A DNA stretch of 64,000 bases from a bacterium (GTDB lineage Bacteria; Bacillota; Bacilli; Lactobacillales; Streptococcaceae): NCBI GenBank assembly GCA_905221325.1, contig CAJNCS010000007.1, positions 1-64,000 of the forward strand. Direction: 5' to 3'. The notes beneath the pieces were generated by a model. It had not been told where the DNA came from and did not search any database. It saw nothing but the letters and a program-made list of their open reading frames with translations. Both the position numbers and the translations under genes were made by a program. How positions within the stretch are numbered: position 1 is the first letter of the stretch; each line of letters begins with the position of its first letter. Below, piece after piece: positions 1 to 7,122 of this stretch.

Positions 1-91
1 AATGTAATGGTTCCATATGATTCTTTCTAATGATGGTTTGGTCGCTTTTCATTATAGATCTTATGGGACTTTTTTTTTCTACAACAAAATA

Positions 92-141
92 GGCTCCATA
101 ATATCTATAGGGGATTTACCCACTACAAATATTATAGAGCC
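92..141. repeat. 50-bp interrupted palindrome
   Basis: Arms 92-104 and 129-141 pair at 12 of 13 positions (GGCTCCATAATAT against ATATTATAGAGCC), and the centre (TAGGGG...CCCACTA) extends the pairing, so almost the whole segment can fold as one hairpin. It lies just upstream of the first gene's promoter. It could be a remnant of an insertion sequence end (it reminds me of ISL3-type termini) or an intergenic hairpin; no transposase reading frame is present in the window. Confidence 0.5.
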
Positions 142-157
142 ATATTTCTTTGATCCA

Positions 158-166
158 TGATATAAT
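158..166 (+). promoter_or_regulatory. extended -10 promoter of the histidine phosphatase gene
   Basis: TGATATAAT (TGnTATAAT form) with no good -35, 22 bases before the start codon; a GGAGGA ribosome site follows at 177-182. Confidence 0.7.
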
Positions 167-188
167 AGAAGAAAATGGAGGATAGAAA

Positions 189-881
189 ATGTCTAAAGTA
201 AGATTGTACTTGGTTCGTCATGGAAAAACGATGTTTAACACGATTGGACGTGCGCAAGGATGGAGTGATACACCTCTAACAGCAGAAGGTGAGTTGGGAA
301 TTCATGAGTTAGGAATTGGCTTGAGAGAGTCTGGTTTGCAGTTTGACCGAGCTTATTCTAGCGATTCAGGGCGCACTATTCAAACCATGGGAATTATCCT
401 GGAAGAACTTGGCTTGCAGGGGAAAATTCCTTATCGAATGGATAAGCGAATCCGTGAGTGGTGTTTTGGTAGTTTTGATGGAGCCTATGATGGGGACCTC
501 TTTATGGGGTTGATTCCGAGAATTTTCAATGTTGACCATGTTCATCAGTTGTCCTATGCAGAACTAGCAGAAGGTCTAGTTGAGGTTGATACAGCTGGCT
601 GGGCGGAAGGTTGGGAAAAACTCAGTAGTCGAATCAAGGAAGGCTTTGAAGCGATTGCCAAAGAAATGGAAGAACAAGGTGGGGGAAATGCTCTCGTCGT
701 AAGCCATGGAATGACCATTGGTACCATTGTTTATCTAATCAATGGCATGCATCCGCATGGTCTCGATAATGGTAGCGTGACTATTCTTGAATACGAGAAC
801 GGTCAGTTTACGGTCCAAGTCGTTGGCGACCGTAGCTATCGGGAACTGGGACGCGAGAAGATGGAAGAAAATAAGCATTGA
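189..881 (+). CDS. histidine phosphatase family protein (phosphoglycerate mutase-like)
   Basis: A 230-residue cytosolic protein of the histidine phosphatase superfamily. The N-terminal RHG motif (residues 10-12, LVRHGKT) supplies the histidine that takes the phosphate, and a second conserved His sits in VVSHG near residue 173. The family includes cofactor-dependent phosphoglycerate mutases and many phosphatases acting on small phosphomonoesters; its members cannot be told apart by motif alone, so the substrate is unknown. The ATG is set by GGAGGA at 177-182. The gene stands alone between an extended -10 promoter and a terminator, so it is probably monocistronic. Confidence 0.85.
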   Translation: MSKVRLYLVRHGKTMFNTIGRAQGWSDTPLTAEGELGIHELGIGLRESGLQFDRAYSSDSGRTIQTMGIILEELGLQGKIPYRMDKRIREWCFGSFDGAYDGDLFMGLIPRIFNVDHVHQLSYAELAEGLVEVDTAGWAEGWEKLSSRIKEGFEAIAKEMEEQGGGNALVVSHGMTIGTIVYLINGMHPHGLDNGSVTILEYENGQFTVQVVGDRSYRELGREKMEENKH

Positions 882-888
882 TAGAAGA

Positions 889-916
889 TAGCTCCTCAGA
901 GGAGCTAATTTTTTTC
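889..916 (+). terminator. Rho-independent terminator
   Basis: Hairpin TAGCTCCTC / GAGGAGCTA followed by a run of T, eight bases after the phosphatase stop codon. Confidence 0.85.
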
Positions 917-1005
917 TTCAGCTAAGTAAGAGTGCTTTTAGAGCCAATCTTTCTTGATAAGGGAGGGGAAAAGATTCTTTCTCGTCTTTCAAATTCCCTC
1001 AAAAA

Positions 1006-1014
1006 TGGTATAAT
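1006..1014 (+). promoter_or_regulatory. leuS extended -10 promoter
   Basis: TGGTATAAT; a weak TTTCAA-like -35 lies about 17 bases upstream. Only about 30 bases separate it from the ATG, so there is no room for a T-box leader. Confidence 0.7.
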
Positions 1015-1042
1015 AGTAACATCATAAAATTGGAGAAATAGC

Positions 1043-3544
1043 ATGAGTTTTTACAATCATAAGGAAATTGAGCCTAAGTGGCAGGGCTATTGGGCTCAAC
1101 ATCATACATTTAAGACAGGAACAGATGCCTCAAAACCGAAGTTTTATGCTCTCGATATGTTCCCATATCCTTCAGGAGCTGGATTGCACGTAGGACACCC
1201 AGAAGGTTATACAGCAACGGATATTCTCAGCCGTTACAAACGTGCGCAAGGCTACAATGTCCTTCATCCAATGGGTTGGGATGCCTTTGGTTTGCCTGCA
1301 GAGCAATACGCTATGGATACGGGGAATGACCCAGCAGAATTTACAGCGGAAAACATTGCTAACTTCAAACGCCAAATCAATGCGCTTGGATTCTCTTACG
1401 ACTGGGATCGTGAAGTCAACACGACAGATCCAAACTACTACAAGTGGACTCAGTGGATCTTCACCAAGCTTTACGAAAAAGGCTTGGCCTATGAAGCTGA
1501 AGTGCCAGTAAACTGGGTTGAGGAACTAGGAACAGCCATTGCCAATGAAGAAGTGCTTCCTGATGGAACTTCTGAGCGTGGTGGCTATCCCGTTGTCCGC
1601 AAACCAATGCGCCAATGGATGCTTAAAATCACTGCTTATGCAGAGCGCTTGCTTAATGACTTGGATGAGTTGGATTGGCCAGAATCTATCAAGGATATGC
1701 AACGCAACTGGATTGGTAAATCAACTGGTGCCAATGTAACCTTCAAAGTGAAAGGAACAGACAAAGAATTCACAGTCTTTACGACTCGTCCTGATACCCT
1801 TTTTGGTGCGACTTTCACTGTCTTGGCTCCTGAGCATGACTTGGTTGACGCTATCACAAGTCCAGAGCAAGCTGAGGCAGTAGCTGACTACAAACACCAA
1901 GCTAGTCTTAAGTCTGACTTGGCTCGTACCGACCTTGCAAAGGAAAAAACTGGTGTTTGGACTGGTGCTTATGCTATCAACCCTGTCAATGGCAAGGAAA
2001 TTCCAATCTGGATTGCGGACTATGTTCTTGCTAGCTATGGAGCAGGTGCGGTAATGGCTGTTCCAGCCCACGACCAACGTGACTGGGAATTTGCCAAACA
2101 ATTTGACCTTCCAATCGTAGAAGTACTTGAAGGTGGAAACGTTGAAGAAGCTGCCTATACTGAAGATGGACTTCACGTTAATTCAGACTTCCTTGATGGC
2201 CTTAACAAAGAAGACGCTATTGCTAAGATTGTGGCTTGGTTGGAAGAAAATGAATGTGGTCAAGAGAAGGTGACCTACCGTCTCCGCGACTGGCTCTTTA
2301 GTCGTCAACGTTACTGGGGTGAGCCAATTCCAATCATTCATTGGGAAGATGGGACTTCAACAGCTGTTCCTGAAAGTGAATTGCCACTTGTCTTGCCAGT
2401 CACCAAGGATATCCGTCCTTCAGGTACAGGGGAAAGCCCATTGGCTAACTTGACAGACTGGCTTGAAGTGACTCGTGAAGATGGTGTCAAAGGTCGTCGT
2501 GAAACAAACACTATGCCACAATGGGCAGGTTCAAGTTGGTACTACCTCCGCTATATCGACCCACATAACACAGAAAAATTGGCCGATGAGGATCTCCTCA
2601 AACAATGGTTGCCAGTAGATATCTACGTGGGTGGTGCAGAGCATGCTGTGCTTCACTTGCTCTACGCTCGTTTCTGGCACAAATTCCTCTATGATCTTGG
2701 TGTTGTACCTACTAAAGAGCCATTCCAAAAACTCTTTAACCAAGGAATGATTTTGGGAACAAGCTACCGTGACCACCGTGGCGCGCTTGTAGCGACTGAC
2801 AAGGTTGAAAAACGTGACGGATCCTTCTTCCATGTGGAAACAGGAGAAGAGTTGGAGCAAGCGCCAGCTAAGATGTCTAAATCGCTCAAGAACGTTGTCA
2901 ACCCAGATGATGTGGTGGAACAATACGGTGCCGATACCCTTCGTGTTTATGAAATGTTCATGGGGCCACTTGACGCTTCAATCGCTTGGTCAGAAGAAGG
3001 TTTGGAAGGAAGCCGTAAGTTCCTAGACCGTGTATACCGTTTGATTACAAGTAAAGAAATCGCTGCGGAAAATAATGGTGCTCTTGACAAGATTTATAAC
3101 GAAACCGTTAAATCTGTTACTGAGCAAATCGAATCCATGAAATTCAACACAGCCATTGCCCAACTTATGGTCTTTGTCAACGCTGCTAACAAGGAAGATA
3201 AGCTTTATGTAGACTATGCCAAAGGCTTTATCCAATTGATTGCCCCATTTGCACCTCACTTGGCAGAAGAACTCTGGCAAACTGTTGCAGCAACAGGTGA
3301 GTCCATCTCTTACGTAGCTTGGCCTACTTGGGACGAAAGCAAATTGGTTGAGGACGAAATCGAAATCGTCGTCCAAATCAAAGGTAAAGTTCGTGCCAAA
3401 CTCATGGTCGCTAAAGACCTCTCACGCGAAGAATTGCAAGAAATTGCTCTCGATGACGAAAAAGTTAAAGCAGAAATTGACGGTAAGGAAATCGTGAAGG
3501 TGATTAGTGTACCAAATAAATTGGTTAATATTGTTGTGAAATAA
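1043..3544 (+). CDS. leuS: leucine--tRNA ligase
   Basis: Class I aminoacyl-tRNA synthetase that charges tRNA-Leu in the cytosol. The 833 residues match the usual streptococcal length. The HIGH-type motif is HVGH at residues 49-52, KMSKS is at 610-614, and the inserted CP1 editing domain lies between them. The protein ends in an anticodon-binding and C-terminal domain (…NKLVNIVVK). GGAG at 1032-1035 supports the ATG. The 3' end is odd: the last 11 codons, stop included, reappear as an imperfect copy at 3596-3628, and the stop codon lies in one arm of a 15-bp inverted repeat. Confidence 0.97.
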   Translation: MSFYNHKEIEPKWQGYWAQHHTFKTGTDASKPKFYALDMFPYPSGAGLHVGHPEGYTATDILSRYKRAQGYNVLHPMGWDAFGLPAEQYAMDTGNDPAEFTAENIANFKRQINALGFSYDWDREVNTTDPNYYKWTQWIFTKLYEKGLAYEAEVPVNWVEELGTAIANEEVLPDGTSERGGYPVVRKPMRQWMLKITAYAERLLNDLDELDWPESIKDMQRNWIGKSTGANVTFKVKGTDKEFTVFTTRPDTLFGATFTVLAPEHDLVDAITSPEQAEAVADYKHQASLKSDLARTDLAKEKTGVWTGAYAINPVNGKEIPIWIADYVLASYGAGAVMAVPAHDQRDWEFAKQFDLPIVEVLEGGNVEEAAYTEDGLHVNSDFLDGLNKEDAIAKIVAWLEENECGQEKVTYRLRDWLFSRQRYWGEPIPIIHWEDGTSTAVPESELPLVLPVTKDIRPSGTGESPLANLTDWLEVTREDGVKGRRETNTMPQWAGSSWYYLRYIDPHNTEKLADEDLLKQWLPVDIYVGGAEHAVLHLLYARFWHKFLYDLGVVPTKEPFQKLFNQGMILGTSYRDHRGALVATDKVEKRDGSFFHVETGEELEQAPAKMSKSLKNVVNPDDVVEQYGADTLRVYEMFMGPLDASIAWSEEGLEGSRKFLDRVYRLITSKEIAAENNGALDKIYNETVKSVTEQIESMKFNTAIAQLMVFVNAANKEDKLYVDYAKGFIQLIAPFAPHLAEELWQTVAATGESISYVAWPTWDESKLVEDEIEIVVQIKGKVRAKLMVAKDLSREELQEIALDDEKVKAEIDGKEIVKVISVPNKLVNIVVK

Positions 3545-3628
3545 CCAATTTATTTGCTGATTTCCAACCTCAAACAGTTCCCCAAACTGTTTGAGCCAAC
3601 TAAACTCGTTAATATCGTTGTGAAATAA
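3512..3628 (+). repeat. duplicated leuS 3' end with boxB-like hairpin between copies
   Basis: Positions 3512-3544 (last 11 leuS codons, stop included) and 3596-3628 are 33-bp imperfect direct repeats; the second copy would also read [14 protein letters not shown]. Between them is a 51-bp segment with an 11-bp hairpin (3569-3579/3585-3595, CTCAAACAGTT / AACTGTTTGAG) that resembles the boxB module of streptococcal BOX repeats. Arms 3513-3527 and 3542-3556 form a further perfect 15-bp inverted repeat. Confidence 0.8.
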
Positions 3629-3634
3629 GATAGG

Positions 3635-3666
3635 AATCCTTCAGAGTAGAATCTGGAGGATTTTTT
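3635..3666 (+). terminator. leuS terminator
   Basis: Hairpin AATCCTTCAGA / TCTGGAGGATT followed by T's. It sits beyond the second copy of the leuS end; the T run merges into the next promoter's -35. Confidence 0.85.
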
Positions 3667-3694
3667 GAATTTTTTCATGAAAGTATGATATACT
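3665..3694 (+). promoter_or_regulatory. promoter of GNAT gene pair
   Basis: TTGAAT (3665-3670), 18-base spacer, TATACT (3689-3694) with TGA extension. Confidence 0.7.
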
Positions 3695-3737
3695 ATGTGC
3701 AACTGTAAAGTTTGAAAAGCAAATCAAGGAGAAAGCA

Positions 3738-4433
3738 ATGCCAATAAACGAATATGGTCAGATGATTGGTGAGTCAATGGAAGGTTATACACCAGGAGAA
3801 CGGCCTTCCATTGATTTCTTAGAAGGGCGCTACGCTCGGATAGAAGCTCTTTCAGTGGAAAAGCATGCGGAGGATTTGCTAGCTGTCTATGGTCCAGATA
3901 CGCCTCGGGAGATGTGGACCTACCTCTTTCAGGAGCCGATGGCAGATATGGCGGAACTGGTCACCGTCTTAAATCAGATGTTGGCTCGTAAGGATCGTTT
4001 TTACTATGCGATTATAGACAAGGCAACTGGTAAGGCCTTGGGAACTTTTTCTCTCATGCGCATTGACCAGAATAACCGAGTAATAGAAGTGGGTGCCGTC
4101 ACCTTTTCACCAGCACTTAGGGGGACGAGGATAGGAACAGAAGCCCAGTATCTCTTGGCTCGCTATGTTTTTGAGGAACTCAACTATCGTCGCTATGAGT
4201 GGAAATGTGATTCTCTAAATCTCCCATCAAGACGAGCTGCGGAACGTTTGGGCTTTGTCTATGAAGGAACCTTCCGTCAGGCAGTCGTTTATAAGGGGCG
4301 TACGAGGGATACGGATTGGCTCTCTATGATTGATAAGGACTGGCCTCAAGTCAAAGCTCGTTTGGAAGCATGGCTGGCTCCTAAAAATTTTGACAAGAAT
4401 GGACGGCAGTACAAGAGTTTGAGAGAAATCTAA
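3738..4433 (+). CDS. GNAT N-acetyltransferase (RimJ/RimL-like)
   Basis: A 231-residue protein with the RimJ/RimL-type GNAT fold: an N-terminal extension, the 'ALGTFSLMRI' strand, the acetyl-CoA loop region around 'SPALRGTRIGTEAQYL', and the C-terminal 'SRRAAERLGFVYEGTFRQA' signature typical of this branch. It is expected to acetylate an amino group using acetyl-CoA; the acceptor (protein N-terminus, polyamine or drug) is unknown. AAGGAG at 3726-3731 sets the ATG. It is followed after 11 bases by a second GNAT gene and probably shares its transcript. Confidence 0.85.
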   Translation: MPINEYGQMIGESMEGYTPGERPSIDFLEGRYARIEALSVEKHAEDLLAVYGPDTPREMWTYLFQEPMADMAELVTVLNQMLARKDRFYYAIIDKATGKALGTFSLMRIDQNNRVIEVGAVTFSPALRGTRIGTEAQYLLARYVFEELNYRRYEWKCDSLNLPSRRAAERLGFVYEGTFRQAVVYKGRTRDTDWLSMIDKDWPQVKARLEAWLAPKNFDKNGRQYKSLREI

Positions 4434-4444
4434 GAGGTGCTGAC

Positions 4445-4861
4445 ATGATTACCGTTAGAAAGCAAGAATTAGTAAATATAAATGATGTTTTGCATCTCTA
4501 TCAGGCAGTCGGTTGGACAAACTATACACATCAACCCCAGATGTTGGAGAAGGCCTTATCTTACTCATTAGCGATTTATCTGGCACTTGATGGCGGTGCC
4601 GTGGTGGGCTTGGTCCGTTTGGTCGGAGATGGTTTCTCATCGGTTTTTGTCCAGGATTTGATCGTTTTGCCTAGCTATCAGCGCCAAGGGATTGGCAGTG
4701 CCTTAATGAAAAAAGCTTTAGAGGATTACAAAGATGCCTATCAAGTCCAACTAGTGACCGAACATACAGAAAAAACCTTGGGATTCTATCGTTCTCTGGG
4801 ATTTGAAACCTTATCTACTTACGATTGCACAGGAATGATTTGGGTCGATCGAAAAAAATAA
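4445..4861 (+). CDS. GNAT N-acetyltransferase
   Basis: A 138-residue single-domain GNAT protein. The acetyl-CoA pyrophosphate loop is visible as 'LPSYQRQGIGSALM' (the R/Q-x-x-G-x-G/A motif), followed by 'FYRSLGFET' near the C terminus. The substrate is unknown. The gene starts 11 bases after the preceding acetyltransferase and is probably co-transcribed with it. Directly downstream is the CiaR box of the first csRNA gene. Confidence 0.85.
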   Translation: MITVRKQELVNINDVLHLYQAVGWTNYTHQPQMLEKALSYSLAIYLALDGGAVVGLVRLVGDGFSSVFVQDLIVLPSYQRQGIGSALMKKALEDYKDAYQVQLVTEHTEKTLGFYRSLGFETLSTYDCTGMIWVDRKK

Positions 4862-4875
4862 AAATAATTATTTTT

Positions 4876-4908
4876 CTTAAGTAAAGTTTAAGTCTCCTCG
4901 TGTATTAT
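4876..4908 (+). promoter_or_regulatory. CiaR-dependent promoter of csRNA copy 1
   Basis: CiaR direct repeat CTTAAG (4876-4881), 5 bases, TTTAAG (4887-4892), then 10 bases to the -10 TATTAT (4903-4908). This is the established arrangement of CiaR-activated streptococcal promoters. Confidence 0.85.
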
Positions 4909-4935
4909 ATAGTCATTAAATAAAGACCTCCTAAT

Positions 4936-5036
4936 TACTCTTCGAAAATCTCATCAACCTTCGTTAGAGTCGACTTAGCTAACTATAGTTATACTTGCGT
5001 CTATCTGCCTAGTCTGATTTCGATTTTCATTGAGTA
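4936..5036. repeat. BOX-like element (A-C type, no boxB)
   Basis: Ends are TACTCTTCGAAAATC and GATTTTCATTGAGTA, the characteristic boxA start and boxC end of the streptococcal BOX repeat; the 101-bp length fits an A plus C arrangement without a B module. The interior is diverged from the pneumococcal consensus as I remember it. It sits in the loop of the csRNA hairpin; the intact csRNA copy 180 bases downstream gives the empty-site sequence. Confidence 0.75.
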
Positions 5037-5090
5037 CCCTTTATTTAATGAAATCCTAAACTTTTCTTTTTCATCATAATCTCCTAAAGA

Positions 5091-5116
5091 AGTCACCCAA
5101 TCAGGTGGCTTTTTTG
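5091..5116 (+). terminator. csRNA copy 1 terminator
   Basis: AGTCACC, loop CAATCA, GGTGGCT, then T's; nearly the same as the terminators of the other two csRNAs. Confidence 0.85.
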
Positions 5117-5180
5117 TGACTTGAGAAAGGAAATTTCATTTGGAAAAAATTTTTCTAAAAAAATGATAAATCAGAAAAAA

Positions 5181-5213
5181 GTTAAGGTAATTTTAAGTCT
5201 CCTCGTGTATCAT
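5181..5213 (+). promoter_or_regulatory. CiaR-dependent promoter of csRNA copy 2
   Basis: GTTAAG (5181-5186), 5 bases, TTTAAG (5192-5197), 10 bases, -10 TATCAT (5208-5213). Confidence 0.85.
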
Positions 5214-5219
5214 ATAGTC

Positions 5220-5317
5220 ATTAGATAAAGACCTCCTAACTTTATTTAATGAAATCCTAATCCTTTCTTTTTCATAATAATCTCCCTAAAGAGGCCACCC
5301 AATCAGGTGGCTTTTTT
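5220..5317 (+). ncRNA. csRNA (CiaR-dependent small RNA), intact
   Basis: About 98 nt: 5' hairpin CATTAGATAAAG / CTTTATTTAATG (5219-5230 / 5240-5251) with loop ACCTCCTAA, an unpaired middle with a second anti-SD stretch (ATCTCCCT), and a terminator GCCACC / GGTGGC with T's (5294-5317). It is nearly the same as the BOX-interrupted copy upstream, so the pair arose by tandem duplication. The family acts by base-pairing with ribosome binding sites of target mRNAs. The end of its terminator overlaps the ruvB -35. Confidence 0.88.
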
Positions 5318-5344
5318 GTTTGTGGCTTGGATTTTTGATATAAT
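5316..5344 (+). promoter_or_regulatory. ruvB promoter (leaderless arrangement)
   Basis: TTGTTT (5316-5321), 17 bases, TATAAT (5339-5344) with TGA extension. The expected start of transcription, 7 bases after the -10, is position 5351, the A of the ruvB ATG. Confidence 0.75.
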
Positions 5345-5350
5345 AGAGCC

Positions 5351-6349
5351 ATGAGTAGAATTTTAGATAATGAGATAATGGGGGAAGAGGAGTTAGTTGA
5401 ACGTACGCTCCGTCCTCAATACTTACGTGAATATATCGGTCAGGACAAGGTCAAGAATCAGCTGCAAATATTTATCGAAGCAGCCAAAATGCGGGATGAG
5501 GCGCTGGACCATGTTCTTTTGTTTGGCCCTCCAGGACTTGGGAAAACAACCATGGCTTTTGTCATTGCCAATGAACTAGGAGTCAATCTCAAGCAAACGT
5601 CTGGTCCTGTTATCGAAAAAGCGGGTGACTTGGTAGCGATTTTAAATGACTTGGAGCCTGGAGATGTCCTCTTTATTGACGAGATTCATCGCTTGCCCAT
5701 GTCGGTGGAAGAGGTGCTTTATAGTGCCATGGAGGACTTCTACATTGATATCATGATTGGAGCAGGGGAAGGCGGTCGCAGTGTCCATCTGGACTTGCCA
5801 CCTTTTACCTTGATTGGTGCGACGACTCGTGCGGGTATGCTTTCTAATCCTTTGAGAGCACGTTTTGGGATTACAGGTCATATGGAATACTATGCCCACG
5901 CTGACTTGACAGAGATTGTTGAGCGGACGGCAGATATTTTTGAGATGGAAATCACCCATGAGGCGGCTGCTGAGCTGGCCTTGCGCAGTCGTGGGACCCC
6001 TCGTATTGCCAATCGTCTCCTTAAGCGCGTGCGCGATTTTGCCCAGATTATGGGAGATGGTTTAATTGATGATGTCATTACTGATAAGGCCTTGACCATG
6101 CTGGATGTAGACCATGAGGGGTTAGACTATGTGGATCAAAAAATCCTTCGTACCATGATTGAGATGTACGGTGGTGGTCCAGTTGGTTTAGGAACCCTTT
6201 CGGTTAATATTGCTGAAGAACGTGAGACGGTGGAAGATATGTATGAACCCTACCTCATCCAAAAAGGTTTTATCATGCGGACACGGTCTGGACGGGTGGC
6301 AACAGCTAAGGCCTACGAGCATTTGGGCTATGAGTATAATGAAAAATAA
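5351..6349 (+). CDS. ruvB: Holliday junction branch migration helicase RuvB
   Basis: AAA+ ATPase that, with RuvA, drives branch migration of Holliday junctions in recombination and repair. The 332 residues match the family; Walker A is GPPGLGKTT at 59-67, Walker B LFIDE ends at 110-111, and a C-terminal winged helix is recognisable ('[18 protein letters not shown]'). The ATG begins 7 bases after a TATAAT and has no Shine-Dalgarno sequence, so the mRNA is probably leaderless. It is followed, with a short overlap, by a nucleotidyltransferase-like gene, and csRNA genes lie on both sides. Confidence 0.96.
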   Translation: MSRILDNEIMGEEELVERTLRPQYLREYIGQDKVKNQLQIFIEAAKMRDEALDHVLLFGPPGLGKTTMAFVIANELGVNLKQTSGPVIEKAGDLVAILNDLEPGDVLFIDEIHRLPMSVEEVLYSAMEDFYIDIMIGAGEGGRSVHLDLPPFTLIGATTRAGMLSNPLRARFGITGHMEYYAHADLTEIVERTADIFEMEITHEAAAELALRSRGTPRIANRLLKRVRDFAQIMGDGLIDDVITDKALTMLDVDHEGLDYVDQKILRTMIEMYGGGPVGLGTLSVNIAEERETVEDMYEPYLIQKGFIMRTRSGRVATAKAYEHLGYEYNEK

Positions 6350-6914
6350 ACAAGAAATCCTAGATAATGTTAGAGAAAATCCTGATATGGTGGCTATTCT
6401 GACCATCATCCGAGACCTTGGTCTGCAAGACTCGTGGTTGGCGGCAGGTTCTGTCAGAAATTTTATCTGGAATCTCTTGTCAGACAAATCGCCTTTTGAC
6501 CGTGAAACAGATGTAGATGTGATTTTCTTTGATCCAGCTATCTCTTATGAAGATACGTTGGGCATAGAGAGCAAGCTGAAAGAGGATTTTCCCCAGTATC
6601 AGTGGGAGTTGAAAAATCAGGTCTATATGCACCTTCACAGTCCCCACACTGCACCCTACACGAGTTCTCGTGATGCTATGAGTAAGTATCCCGAGCGTTG
6701 CACGGCGGTAGGCCTTCGCTTGAATGAAGATTCTACTTTAGAGCTCTTTGCCCCCTATGGTTTGGAGGATATTTTAAAGTTTCAAGTTTCCCCGACTCCT
6801 CATTTCTTAGAGAATGAGGGCCGAATGAAACTCTATCAAGAGCGTTTGTCCAAGAAAAAATGGCAAGAAAAATGGAAAAATCTCACTTTCTCAAAAAACT
6901 TAAGAAAAATTTAA
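6339..6914 (+). CDS. nucleotidyltransferase family protein (NTP_transf_6 / DUF925-like)
   Basis: About 191 residues with the PF06042-type pattern: '[13 protein letters not shown]' near the N terminus and 'TDVDVIFFD', the acidic metal-binding pair expected of a polymerase-beta-like nucleotidyltransferase fold. The substrate is unknown. The start is uncertain: ATG 6339 and ATG 6330 both overlap the ruvB 3' end, and longer forms reaching further into ruvB are unlikely. No strong ribosome site is seen, so translation is probably coupled to ruvB. Its stop codon lies inside the CiaR box of the next csRNA. Confidence 0.78.
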   Translation: MKNKQEILDNVRENPDMVAILTIIRDLGLQDSWLAAGSVRNFIWNLLSDKSPFDRETDVDVIFFDPAISYEDTLGIESKLKEDFPQYQWELKNQVYMHLHSPHTAPYTSSRDAMSKYPERCTAVGLRLNEDSTLELFAPYGLEDILKFQVSPTPHFLENEGRMKLYQERLSKKKWQEKWKNLTFSKNLRKI

Positions 6915-6931
6915 GCTAGGAGGTGTATACT
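6899..6931 (+). promoter_or_regulatory. CiaR-dependent promoter of csRNA copy 3
   Basis: CTTAAG (6899-6904), 5 bases, TTTAAG (6910-6915), 10 bases, -10 TATACT (6926-6931). The box overlaps the stop codon (6912-6914) of the preceding gene. Confidence 0.87.
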
Positions 6932-6937
6932 GAGTTC

Positions 6938-7028
6938 ATAAGTTAAGAAAAACTTAACTTAAACTCCTAAAACTTTTTCATAATAATCTCCCTATAAAAT
7001 AAAGTCGCCCAATCAGGCGGCTTATTTT
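6938..7028 (+). ncRNA. csRNA (CiaR-dependent small RNA), divergent copy
   Basis: About 91 nt. The 5' hairpin AAGTTAAG / CTTAACTT (6940-6947 / 6953-6960) differs from the other two csRNAs and has an A5 loop; anti-SD stretches ACTCCTAA and ATCTCCCT follow in the unpaired part. The terminator is AGTCGCC / GGCGGCT at 7003-7022 followed by T's. The CiaR box, the ATAATCTCC core and the terminator loop CAATCA show it belongs to the same family. Confidence 0.85.
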
Positions 7029-7082
7029 TGTCTATCTGTAAGCAGGGCAGTAACTTAGCAATAGAAGAATAGAGGGAAATAT

Positions 7083-7090
7083 GGTATAAT
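7083..7090 (+). promoter_or_regulatory. uppS operon extended -10 promoter
   Basis: TGGTATAAT at 7082-7090 without a recognisable -35; it drives the uppS-cdsA-rseP-proS run. Confidence 0.65.
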
Positions 7091-7122
7091 GAAACGATAG
7101 ATTTTTGAATAGGAATAAGATC

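Larger units (their letters stand above)
4915..5116 (+). ncRNA. csRNA (CiaR-dependent small RNA), interrupted by a BOX element
   Basis: The predicted RNA starts 7 bases after the -10 and ends in a terminator (5091-5116, AGTCACC / GGTGGCT plus T's). The 5' hairpin is a perfect 12-bp stem, CATTAAATAAAG (4914-4925) with CTTTATTTAATG (5039-5050). Its loop starts with the anti-Shine-Dalgarno stretch ACCTCCTAA, as in the intact copy, but then contains a 101-bp BOX-like repeat (4936-5036). A second anti-SD stretch (ATCTCCT) near 5080 is intact. csRNAs of the pneumococcal ccn family repress targets such as comC by pairing around ribosome sites. The insertion roughly doubles the RNA to about 200 nt; whether it still works is unknown. 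Confidence 0.8.

Noticed and set aside
915-1042. T-box leader before leuS
   Set aside because: Only about 30 bases lie between the -10 region and the ATG, and no specifier or antiterminator stem is seen.
1721-2176. 151-codon minus-strand frame inside leuS
   Set aside because: Antisense to the leuS editing domain, without start signals or family resemblance.
6210-6338. Upstream start for the nucleotidyltransferase-like gene
   Set aside because: It would overlap about 130 bases of ruvB coding sequence, without a ribosome site or family-like residues.
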